A stretch of 5,123 bases of DNA from CAZGTQ01 sp964528575 (GTDB lineage Bacteria > Planctomycetota > UBA1135 > GCA-002686595): contig CAZGTQ010000336.1 in assembly GCA_964528575.1 (NCBI GenBank), positions 1 through 5,123 on the forward strand, in the 5' to 3' direction. The position numbers and the translations under genes were made by a program. The notes beneath the pieces were generated by a model, which did no database searches, was not told the DNA's origin, and saw only the letters and a list, made by a program, of their open reading frames with translations. Every line of letters begins with the position of its first letter. The stretch's first letter is position 1. Shown in pieces: positions 1-5,123 of this stretch.

Positions 1-8
1 GGCCCTCT

Positions 9-41
9 CACCGTATCGAGATGTGCGACTCCGTAGCGCCG
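9..41 (-). repeat. Degenerate extra copies of the repeat-arm start
   Basis: Read on the minus strand, 38 down to 19 matches the right-end sequence at 5045-5064 at 17 of 20 positions. Just beyond it, 18 down to 9 matches 5045-5054 at 10 of 10 (cgatacggtg). Together with the perfect copy at 42-79, the beginning of the repeat therefore recurs three times in about 70 bp, all in the same direction. This is seen directly by alignment. That these are decayed or nested insertions of one repeat family is inference. Positions 1-8 hold nothing I can assign. Confidence 0.6.
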
Positions 42-79
42 CCTCCCTGTCGCTGAACGACAACAAGGTGTGCGACACC
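42..79 (-). repeat. 38-bp dispersed repeat, left copy (half palindrome)
   Basis: This is a perfect 38-of-38 reverse-complement match to 5051-5088. It lies immediately 3' of the OCD-family gene, and its first base on the minus strand (position 79) is the last base of that gene's TAG stop. Its outer end contains a small hairpin, GGTGT-CGC-ACACC. Unlike the right copy, it is not continued by the GGTGCCAGGTGC core and mirror arm: past position 42 the sequence changes to degenerate arm-start copies. This copy is therefore half of the palindrome seen at the right end. It could be a REP/MITE-like remnant or a 3'-end RNA structure. Confidence 0.85.
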
Positions 80-1086
80 TACAGCTCGATCTCGCTCCCC
101 AGGCCGCGCTCCACCGCGACCGCGTACGCGCGGCCGGCGGCGGCCGCGTCCTGGACCGACTGGCCGACCGACTTGAAGAACGTGATCTCGTCGGGGCTCG
201 TGCGGCCGGGCGCGTCGCCCGCGGCGACCAGACCGAGCTCGATCCAGTCCGAGCGCGACGTCGCACGGGCGCGCTCGGCCGCGACGAGGTCGCCGGCCTC
301 GTTCAGGGCGCCCTCGATCGAGTCGACGAAGACGCGCGCCCGCGCGATCGTCGCGACGTCGATCTCGCGCATGTCGAGCCGGAAGCTGCCGACGCCGTTG
401 ACGTGCGCCCCCAGGCGCAGCGTGTCGCCGTCGAACACCGGCTCGGTCGACGTCGTCGCGGCGCACACGATGTCCGCGTCCGCGACCGCCTCTGCGGCGG
501 AGCGCGCCGGCACGAGCCGCGCGCGCACGAGCGGGCCGACCTCCGCGATGAACGCCGCGACTCGCTCGGGCCGCGGCGCGTAGACGCGCACGACCTCGAG
601 TCGCCGCACCGCGTCGACGCCGAGGGCCTGCGTGCGCGCCTGCGCACCGCAGCCCAGGATCGCCCCGACCGCCGCGTCCTCGCGCGCGAGCAGATCCGTC
701 GCAGCGCCGCTCGCCGCGCCCGTGCGCCACGCGGTGAGGAACGCGCCGTCGAGCAGCGCGAGCGGCGTCCCGTTCGTCGCGTCGAGCACGACGACGAGCC
801 CGTTGATCACCGGCGGCGTCTCGACGCCCTTGCGCGGCCGCGCCGGCGCGCGGTTCTCGGGGAACACGGTCACGATCTTCGCCGCGAGGCCGCGCTGCGG
901 CACGTGCGCGCCCATCAGGAGCGTCGCGCCGCCGCTGCGCCGGGACGACACGTCGATCAGCACGCGCGGGCACGTCCTAGCGGCCCCCGTCGAGAGCGCG
1001 GCGAACGCGGCCTTCATCTCCGCGACGGCCTCGACCATGGGTAGCGCCGCCTGCACGTCGTCGGCGGACAGGATGCGCAGCTTCAA
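79..1086 (-). CDS. Ornithine cyclodeaminase / mu-crystallin family NAD(P)-binding protein
   Basis: A cytoplasmic protein of 335 aa, the usual family length, with no signal peptide. Visible family landmarks, in order: the N-terminal LRILSADDV strand; K70 in AAKIVTVFPEN; LDGAFLTAWRTGAASG (111-126), whose Arg121 corresponds to the substrate-carboxylate region; the Rossmann loop GAILGCGAQARTQ (141-153); HVNGVGSFRLDMREID (228-243); and the C-terminal ITFFKSVGQSVQDAAAA (301-317). Family members include ornithine cyclodeaminase, archaeal alanine dehydrogenase and ketimine reductase. From memory, the catalytic Asp of true ornithine cyclodeaminase lies in a GGDCPGK segment; the aligned position here is Phe235. 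A reductase or dehydrogenase of the CRYM/alanine dehydrogenase type is therefore likelier than ornithine deamination; the substrate is unknown. The start is TTG at 1086-1084, overlapping the peptidase TGA stop (TTGA). It is chosen because it restores the usual N-terminus; the first downstream Met (17) would cut into the fold. No clear Shine-Dalgarno is present, so translational coupling is expected. Confidence 0.92.
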   Translation of the reverse strand: MKLRILSADDVQAALPMVEAVAEMKAAFAALSTGAARTCPRVLIDVSSRRSGGATLLMGAHVPQRGLAAKIVTVFPENRAPARPRKGVETPPVINGLVVVLDATNGTPLALLDGAFLTAWRTGAASGAATDLLAREDAAVGAILGCGAQARTQALGVDAVRRLEVVRVYAPRPERVAAFIAEVGPLVRARLVPARSAAEAVADADIVCAATTSTEPVFDGDTLRLGAHVNGVGSFRLDMREIDVATIARARVFVDSIEGALNEAGDLVAAERARATSRSDWIELGLVAAGDAPGRTSPDEITFFKSVGQSVQDAAAAGRAYAVAVERGLGSEIEL

Positions 1087-2711
1087 TCGTCGGCGCGCAA
1101 GAGCCAGCCGTGCGGATCGACCTCGACCGGCGCGCCCGCGGGCACCGGCACCGAAGCGTGGCCGCGGGACATGTCGACGCGCACGATCTCCTCACCGATG
1201 CGCACCGGCACCGGCATCGGGAACGGCGTCTGCGTCTCCCAGCGCAGCTCGAGCTTGCCGCCGATGAGCTCGCTCGCGAGCGCCGGCAGCTCGGCGCGGC
1301 GCAGGTACGTCTCGAAGAACCAGTCGAGCTCGCGCTCGGCGACTCGTTCGGCGATCGCGAGCAGCTCCTCGGTGTCGGAGAAGCGCAGCGCCGAGCCGTC
1401 GGTCGCCTTCTCCAGCGCCGGATCGGGATACGCCCAGCGGCGCAACACGCGGAAGAACGTCTCGTCGCCGAGCGCCCAGCGCAACGCGTGCACGATGCAC
1501 GCGCCCTTGAAGTAGATGTCGTTGTCGTGCCCGCCGTCGGGCGCGAAATAGATCTGCTTGCTGTCGTGCGACTCGCGCGGCGCGACCGGACGCTGGTTGC
1601 GCAGACCCTTGCGCTTGTCGCTCATCTCCGCGAAGTAGCCCTCGGCGCCGTGCTTGCGCTCGATGTAGAGCGCCTGCATGTACGTCCCGATGCCCTCGTG
1701 GATCCACATGTCCTTCCAGTCGCGGCACGTGACGAGGTTGCCCCACCATTCGTGCGAGAGCTCGTGGTGGTGCAGCCAGTCGTAGTCGAACTTGCCGGAC
1801 CGGTAGCGGTTGCCGTACGCGATGATCGTCTGATGCTCCATGCCCAGGTGCGGCGTCTCGGCGATGCCGTACTTCTCGGCGCGGAACGGGTAGGGCCCGC
1901 AGACCTCCTCGAGGTGGCGCATGTGGTCGAGGAACTCCGGCAGCGCGGCACGCGCCTGCTCCTCGTTCCGCGGCAGAGCATAGAACAGCACGGGCACGCG
2001 CTCGCCCGTCACGCTCTCGTACTCGTCCTCGATCACGACGTACGGGGCGACGTTGATCGCGACCGCGTAGTTGTTGATCGGCACCCCCACCTCCCAGTGG
2101 AACGTGCGCAGCCCGTCCGCCTCGCTCGTCCCCGTGAGCACGCCGTTCGACGCGACGACGAGCCCGTCGGGCACCGTGATCGACAGCGCCATCGACTCCG
2201 GCTCGTCCGACGGGTGGTCCTTGCACGGCCACCACAGGTCCGCGCCCTCGCCCTGGCACGACGTCGTGATCCACGGCACGCCCGTGCGTCCGTCCTCCCA
2301 CGTGAAGCCGCCGTCCCACGGCGGCCGCGGCGCGACGCGCGGCTTGCCGCCGTACGCGACGACGACCTCGAACGGCTGCTCGGCCGCGAGCGGTTCGCCC
2401 GTCGCGATCCAGATGCGCCCGTCCTCGCGCTCGTACTCCGCGGGCTCGCCGTCGAGCGTGACCGACGACACCGCGAGCCGGTCGTCGAGGTCGAGCGCGA
2501 TCCGCTGCGAGGGAGCGAGCGCGCGCGCCTGCATCGCGAGCGTCCCCGCGATGCTCTGCGCCCGGGGATCGATCGTCAGCGCGAGCTCGTAGCGCGCGAC
2601 GTCGTAGCACGCTTGCTCGGGGATCAGCTCGCCGCCCGACTTGTTCGTCTGGCCGAGGGCGAGCGGCGCGAGGACGACGAGAGCGAGAGCGGAGCGAAGG
2701 GGCGCGCGCAT
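1083..2711 (-). CDS. Exported M1 family zinc metallopeptidase (aminopeptidase)
   Basis: A 542-aa protein that should remove N-terminal residues from peptides outside the cytoplasm. Residues 1-20 are a Sec signal peptide (basic MRAPLR, hydrophobic core, likely cleavage after ALG20). Residues of about 36-225 form the M1 N-terminal beta domain. The catalytic domain has the GAMEN-type exopeptidase motif as GMEHQ (290-294), HELSH (316-320), and the third zinc ligand Glu339 exactly 18 residues later in WIHEG. The zinc ligands are thus H316, H320 and E339, the general base is E317, and the likely transition-state Tyr is Y400 in IYFKG. The last ~70 residues look like a short beta-sandwich ending in VDPHGWLLR; the long helical C-terminal domain of PepN-type enzymes is absent, as in many compact bacterial M1 proteins. 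The ATG start has AGGAG (2717-2721) 5 nt upstream. It is the first gene of a two-gene operon with the OCD-family gene. Substrate preference cannot be read from the sequence. Confidence 0.97.
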   Translation of the reverse strand: MRAPLRSALALVVLAPLALGQTNKSGGELIPEQACYDVARYELALTIDPRAQSIAGTLAMQARALAPSQRIALDLDDRLAVSSVTLDGEPAEYEREDGRIWIATGEPLAAEQPFEVVVAYGGKPRVAPRPPWDGGFTWEDGRTGVPWITTSCQGEGADLWWPCKDHPSDEPESMALSITVPDGLVVASNGVLTGTSEADGLRTFHWEVGVPINNYAVAINVAPYVVIEDEYESVTGERVPVLFYALPRNEEQARAALPEFLDHMRHLEEVCGPYPFRAEKYGIAETPHLGMEHQTIIAYGNRYRSGKFDYDWLHHHELSHEWWGNLVTCRDWKDMWIHEGIGTYMQALYIERKHGAEGYFAEMSDKRKGLRNQRPVAPRESHDSKQIYFAPDGGHDNDIYFKGACIVHALRWALGDETFFRVLRRWAYPDPALEKATDGSALRFSDTEELLAIAERVAERELDWFFETYLRRAELPALASELIGGKLELRWETQTPFPMPVPVRIGEEIVRVDMSRGHASVPVPAGAPVEVDPHGWLLRADD

Positions 2712-2716
2712 GGGGA

Positions 2717-2721
2717 CTCCT
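2717..2721 (-). promoter_or_regulatory. Shine-Dalgarno of the M1 peptidase
   Basis: On the minus strand this reads AGGAG and ends 5 nt before the ATG at 2711. It supports this start, which also places the signal peptide correctly at the N-terminus. Confidence 0.85.
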
Positions 2722-2785
2722 GGGTCGCGGGGACGGCCGGGGAGTCTAAGCCAGCGCGGCGCCGGGATCGACTCGAGGAGAGCGA

Positions 2786-2822
2786 GGGAGCAGACGCGAA
2801 GTGCGGGTTCGCGCCTGCTCCC
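2786..2822. other. Hairpin 1 in the spacer upstream of the peptidase
   Basis: GGGAGCAG-A-CGCGAA pairs with TTCGCG-C-CTGCTCCC around a 7-nt loop (GTGCGGG). The stem is 14 bp interrupted by one A.C mismatch. It lies 75-111 nt upstream of the peptidase start and about 170 nt past the hydrolase stop. There is no T-run on either side in the direction of transcription, so a classic intrinsic terminator is not supported. It could be part of the 5' leader of the peptidase mRNA or a factor-dependent 3' end for the hydrolase. Confidence 0.6.
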
Positions 2823-2824
2823 CG

Positions 2825-2844
2825 CCGTGCATCGGCATGCACGG
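2825..2844. other. Hairpin 2, perfect 8-bp stem
   Basis: CCGTGCAT pairs perfectly with ATGCACGG around the 4-nt loop CGGC, only 2 nt from hairpin 1. No T-tract follows on either strand. As DNA it could equally be a dyad operator (8-bp half-sites, centres 12 bp apart). The sequence does not decide between an RNA structure and a protein-binding site. Confidence 0.6.
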
Positions 2845-2845
2845 T

Positions 2846-2859
2846 GCCTTCAGGAAGGC
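2846..2859. other. Hairpin 3, small stem next to hairpin 2
   Basis: GCCTT pairs with AAGGC around CAGG, 1 nt from hairpin 2. It is weak alone and is noted because it makes a run of three adjacent foldback elements between 2786 and 2859. The rest of the 2712-2990 spacer holds a 5-bp foldback at 2946-2959 (TGACG/CGTCA) and no ORF or convincing sigma-70 promoter. Confidence 0.4.
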
Positions 2860-2990
2860 GGTGCGCCGCGCTTGCCGGGGCGCTGGCGCGGCTCACGTTG
2901 CATGTATCGGACGCTGGCAACCCGGTGACGCGCCCGTTCCGCTTCTGACGCAGTCGTCACACAGCCCCCGCGCCGGGTCGCGGCTCGCCG

Positions 2991-4415
2991 TCAGCCGCCG
3001 GTCGTGTCGGCGAACAGGTCGGGGTGCGCCTCCCGCACGCGCTTCCCCCACGCGGCGTCGAGCTCCGCCGCCGCCTTGGCCCCGGCGGCCCGCGGCTCCG
3101 CCCGCGCGGCGGCGAGCGCGGAGAGCGCGGCGACGTCCCCCTCCTTCAACCCCTTCGGCGGGTCGGCCGCGATGCGCTCGAGGTGCGCCCGCAGCTCGTC
3201 CCAACGCGCCGCCAGCCAGGCCTCCTCGAGCGCCTCGACGCCCTTGCCGAACGACGACTTGCTCGGCTTCTCGAGCCCGCCGATCGCCTTGTCGAGTTGC
3301 TTGTCGTGCTTCTGTGCGTCCTTCACCACGTCCTTGAGCGCGTCCTCCCACGCCTCGCGCCCGGCGAACGCGCGGTGGGCCGCAGCGAAGTGCGCGGGCC
3401 ACGCGGCGTCGGCCGCGCCGTCGCCCGCCGCGGCGGCCGCGGCCGCGATCGCCTCCGCGTGCGCCGCCGCCGCGTCCGCGAGCCACGTTCCGACCAGCGC
3501 GAGCCGCGCGTCGAGCTCCGCCTCGTCGTCCCCGCGGTACTTGATCAGGAGCGCGCTCGCCTGCGCGTGCGCGTCGGCGACGATCGCCGCGCTCGGGCCC
3601 TCCTTGGCGAGCTCGGCGAGCGCGATGCCCAGCGCCTGAGCGGGCGTCGCCACCGACACCTGGTCGAGCCACTCGAACATCTGCGCCGCGTGGTCGGGCA
3701 GCGGCCAGTGCCCGGCGTGCTCGCCCAGGCCCTCGACGATCTCGAGCTTGACCTTCTGGTAGCCCTCGTCGCGGTAGATCTTCTCGCTGCGGTACGCGCA
3801 GTCGACCGGGACGACCTGGTCGGCGGTCGCGTGCAGGATGCCGATGGCGACCTTCTCCTTCGCGAGCTTCGAATGGCGCACGTCGAGCACGTTCCCCGCG
3901 TGCGCGACGATGCCGTCGACGAGCTCGGGGTGCTCGCCGGCGAACCAGTAGCAGAAGAACGCGCCCTGGCTGTGGCCGTAGAGGTAGACGCGGTCGATCG
4001 GGAACTGCGCCTTGAAGAGCTCGATCAGCGCGACGATCTGCTCGCCGTCCTTCGGGCCCTGGAGGAAGTTGAACGTGTCGTTCGCGCCGGGCGTCATGCC
4101 CTCGGGTGCGACGACGATGTCGTCCCCGCGGAACTGTCCGTTGGCGATCGGGTAGTTGAAGAAGGCCCATTTCCAGGGCATGCCCGTGCCGTGGAGCATG
4201 AACACGAGCGCGACGGGATCGCGCTCGCTCATCTTCTTCGGCAGCCTGTACCAGAACGGCTGGCCCTGGGGCGACGTCCAGGCGAGCACGTCGCCCGCCG
4301 GCGCCTTGGGGCTCGGCTCGGCCTGCGCAGGATCGTCCTGCGCGCTCGCCGCGGTCGCGCAGAGCGCGAGAGCCAACCCGATCCCGCGCATCGTCCTGGG
4401 GCGCGTCGTGGTCAT
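2991..4415 (-). CDS. Exported alpha/beta hydrolase (esterase-like) with helical C-terminal extension
   Basis: A 474-aa protein. Residues 1-25 are a Sec signal peptide (basic TTTRPRTMR, hydrophobic GIGLALALC, cleavage after ASA25). Residues of about 40-255 form an alpha/beta hydrolase domain. The oxyanion-region motif HGTG is at 75-78, the nucleophile elbow GHSQG at 147-151 (Ser149), Asp199 lies in HATADQVVPV, and the likely catalytic His236 is in GHWPL. The layout resembles the secreted carboxylesterase / PHB-depolymerase-like (LpqC) group, so it probably hydrolyses an ester in the periplasm or outside the cell; the substrate is not deducible. Residues of about 256-474 are rich in Ala, Lys, Asp and Glu, predicted helical with possible coiled coil, with an Ala-rich stretch at 314-338; I recognise no family. 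The frame is open far upstream, but the ATG at 4415 is chosen because it gives the signal peptide and has GAGGAG 6 nt before it. The gene stands alone, divergent from the GFA-type gene. Confidence 0.92.
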   Translation of the reverse strand: MTTTRPRTMRGIGLALALCATAASAQDDPAQAEPSPKAPAGDVLAWTSPQGQPFWYRLPKKMSERDPVALVFMLHGTGMPWKWAFFNYPIANGQFRGDDIVVAPEGMTPGANDTFNFLQGPKDGEQIVALIELFKAQFPIDRVYLYGHSQGAFFCYWFAGEHPELVDGIVAHAGNVLDVRHSKLAKEKVAIGILHATADQVVPVDCAYRSEKIYRDEGYQKVKLEIVEGLGEHAGHWPLPDHAAQMFEWLDQVSVATPAQALGIALAELAKEGPSAAIVADAHAQASALLIKYRGDDEAELDARLALVGTWLADAAAAHAEAIAAAAAAAGDGAADAAWPAHFAAAHRAFAGREAWEDALKDVVKDAQKHDKQLDKAIGGLEKPSKSSFGKGVEALEEAWLAARWDELRAHLERIAADPPKGLKEGDVAALSALAAARAEPRAAGAKAAAELDAAWGKRVREAHPDLFADTTGG

Positions 4416-4421
4416 GATCGT

Positions 4422-4427
4422 CTCCTC
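4422..4427 (-). promoter_or_regulatory. Shine-Dalgarno of the hydrolase
   Basis: The minus strand reads GAGGAG followed by a 6-nt spacer (ACGATC) and then ATG at 4415. This decides the start against the much longer open frame extending upstream. Confidence 0.85.
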
Positions 4428-4527
4428 GTCGGGGGTCCCGCCGATTGTGCCCGCGCCGGCGCCGGCCGGCACGGCCGAGTCGAGCGGAATCGCTCGCGCC
4501 GTCCGCCCGCCGCCGCGCACCCCGCCA

Positions 4528-4565
4528 ATGTCGCTACGCGGTGCCGATGTCGCGACGCGGCGCCG
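4528..4565. repeat. Tandem 19-bp direct repeat between divergent genes
   Basis: 4528-4546 and 4547-4565 are adjacent copies matching at 17 of 19 positions (consensus ATGTCGCKACGCGGYGCCG). They lie 39 bp upstream of the GFA-type start and 112 bp upstream of the hydrolase start. A smaller 9-bp-period repeat (GCGCCTCC at 4573-4580 and 4582-4589) follows. A period near two helical turns would place both copies on one DNA face, so a regulator-binding site is possible. That role is inference; in DNA this GC rich, chance duplication is also possible. Confidence 0.5.
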
Positions 4566-4604
4566 ATCTTGCGCGCCTCCGGCGCCTCCCCCATGCTGCC
4601 GCGC

Positions 4605-5024
4605 ATGAACGCGACCGTCGGCGGCGGCTGTGCGTGCGGAGCCGTGCGTTTCGAGGCGCGCCTGCCGCCGCGCTTCGTCGCCCACTGCCACTGCGCGAGC
4701 TGCCGGCGCGCACACGGCGCCGCGTTCGTGACGTACGCGGGCTTTCCCACGGACGCGTTCGCGTGGACCGCGGGCGCGGAACGGCTCGTCGACTGGCACA
4801 CCGACACCGGCGCGACGCGCAGCTTCTGCGGAACGTGCGGCTCGACGCTCGTCTACCGCTCGCCACGCTGGGCCGGCGAGGTGCACCTCGCCGTCGCCCA
4901 CGTCGACGGCGACCTCGGCCGCGCGCCCGGCGCCCACGTCTACGCGGACCGCGCCCCGGCGTGGTGCCCGATCACGGACGAGCTCCCGCGCTACGGCGGC
5001 CCGAGCGGGACCGAGCCGCTCTAG
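4605..5024 (+). CDS. GFA / CENP-V domain zinc-binding protein
   Basis: A 139-aa single-domain protein, cytoplasmic, of the family named after glutathione-dependent formaldehyde-activating enzyme. All seven cysteines of the two family zinc sites are present: GGCACGAVRFE (C9, C11), HCHCASCRR (C28, C30, C33) and CGTCGS (C75, C78). The family tail is also visible, with HVYADRAPAWCPITDELPRY (110-129) matching the usual His/Trp/Asp-x-Leu-Pro pattern. In Paracoccus, Gfa binds glutathione and promotes adduct formation with formaldehyde. Most short family members are uncharacterised, and no formaldehyde or glutathione pathway gene is adjacent, so the biochemical role is open. The ATG at 4605 puts Gly-Gly-Cys at the typical distance; an in-frame ATG at 4593 would add MLPR. 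Neither has a Shine-Dalgarno, so leaderless or weak initiation is possible. The gene is divergent from the hydrolase and is followed after 26 bp by the repeat palindrome. Confidence 0.93.
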   Translation: MNATVGGGCACGAVRFEARLPPRFVAHCHCASCRRAHGAAFVTYAGFPTDAFAWTAGAERLVDWHTDTGATRSFCGTCGSTLVYRSPRWAGEVHLAVAHVDGDLGRAPGAHVYADRAPAWCPITDELPRYGGPSGTEPL

Positions 5025-5050
5025 CCCGGACTGTTCGCGCGCAGCGATAC

Positions 5051-5088
5051 GGTGTCGCACACCTTGTTGTCGTTCAGCGACAGGGAGG
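5051..5088 (+). repeat. 38-bp dispersed repeat, right copy
   Basis: This is the perfect inverted partner of 42-79. It begins 26 bp after the stop of the GFA-type gene and reads in the same sense relative to that gene as the left copy does to the OCD-family gene. It includes the small GGTGT-CGC-ACACC foldback (5051-5063) and a T-rich stretch (TTGTTGTCGTT, 5064-5074). The upstream flank CAGCGATACGG (5042-5052) is echoed inside the arm by CAGCGACAGGG (5075-5085), 9 of 11. Confidence 0.85.
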
Positions 5089-5123
5089 TGCCAGGTGCGG
5101 CACCTGGCACCTCCCTGTCGCTG
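5075..5123. repeat. Long perfect palindrome, truncated by the window end
   Basis: 5075-5098 and 5100-5123 are perfect 24-bp inverted arms around a single base (G5099), with the core GGTGCCAGGTGC-G-GCACCTGGCACC. The right arm runs into the last base of the window, so its length is a minimum. If the symmetry continues through the 38-bp repeat, the element would span about 5051-5147 with 48-bp arms. Only the 49 bp listed are proven by the sequence; the extension is a prediction supported by the left copy, which has the sequence expected of the outer right arm. It could be a terminator-like or REP/MITE-like element, or an assembly fold-back artefact. Confidence 0.85.

Noticed and set aside
23..583. 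Plus-strand frame whose start reads SLSLNDNKVCDT through the left repeat
   Set aside because: The peptide-like reading is the translated repeat followed by antisense of the OCD-family gene. There is no ribosome site and no recognisable domain.
1842..1844. GMEHQ instead of GAMEN in the M1 peptidase as a missing exopeptidase motif
   Set aside because: The key Met-Glu is kept, and GMEHQ is a familiar variant in compact bacterial M1 peptidases; not a defect.
2744..2749. TTAGAC on the minus strand as a -10 element for the peptidase operon
   Set aside because: Only a loose match, with no TTGACA-like partner 16-18 bp upstream; not strong enough to annotate.
1110..2948. 612-codon plus-strand open frame opposite the M1 peptidase
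   Set aside because: Very Arg-rich, low-complexity translation without domains. It is an antisense shadow caused by the GC-rich third codon positions of the peptidase gene.
2946..2959. TGACG/CGTCA foldback after the hydrolase stop as a terminator
   Set aside because: The stem is only 5 bp and no T-tract follows on the minus strand.
4444..4449. CACAAT on the minus strand as a -10 element for the hydrolase
   Set aside because: Matches TATAAT at 4 of 6, but the expected -35 position holds only GC-rich sequence.
4455..4466. GCCGGCGCCGGC palindrome in the divergent spacer
   Set aside because: Short alternating GC palindromes are expected often in DNA of this composition.
3024..4604. Long plus-strand frame running into the GFA-type gene, suggesting a 666-aa fusion
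   Set aside because: The upstream part is antisense to the hydrolase and Arg/Asp/Val-rich without motifs. Only the last 139 codons show family sequence, so this is a chance open frame and not a fusion.
4416..5060. N-terminal extension of the hydrolase frame up to 5060
   Set aside because: It would run antisense through the GFA-type gene and bury the signal peptide. The ATG at 4415 has a good Shine-Dalgarno and an N-terminal export signal.

Overview
The window is very GC rich, with the strong third-position G/C bias that makes long antisense shadow ORFs. Two of the four genes encode exported proteins with Sec signal peptides. The look is that of a high-GC, envelope-enzyme-rich bacterium; Planctomycetota, Myxococcota or Acidobacteriota would all fit. 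Nothing here fixes the phylum, and a planctomycete is only my best guess. No rRNA, tRNA, CRISPR array, transposase or phage gene is visible.

Layout, left to right. 1-79: remnants of a repeat family. 79-1086 (-): an NAD(P)-binding protein of the ornithine cyclodeaminase/mu-crystallin family. 1083-2711 (-): an exported M1 zinc aminopeptidase. Its stop codon overlaps the TTG start of the dehydrogenase-like gene, so the pair is a two-gene operon transcribed leftward. 2712-2990: a spacer with three consecutive hairpins. 2991-4415 (-): an exported alpha/beta hydrolase with a long uncharacterised helical C-terminal extension. 4416-4604: a divergent promoter region holding a tandem 19-bp repeat. 4605-5024 (+): a small GFA/CENP-V-type zinc protein. 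5025-5123: a large, nearly perfect palindrome cut off by the window end.

The peptidase and the OCD-family protein plausibly act in amino-acid turnover: the exported peptidase trims peptides, and the cytoplasmic reductase or deaminase may handle an amino or imino acid. That link is inference from the operon. The hydrolase and the GFA protein look like independent catabolic or detoxification functions.

The most interesting signal is non-coding. A 38-bp sequence occurs at both window ends as a perfect inverted pair (42-79 and 5051-5088). In each case it lies just 3' of a gene and in the same sense relative to that gene. At the right end it forms one arm of a palindrome with a predicted span of about 97 bp. 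At the left end only half of the palindrome is present, with degraded copies of the arm start beside it. This looks like a dispersed palindromic intergenic element (REP/MITE-like) or a shared 3'-end structure. The window may also be a contig broken at such repeats.
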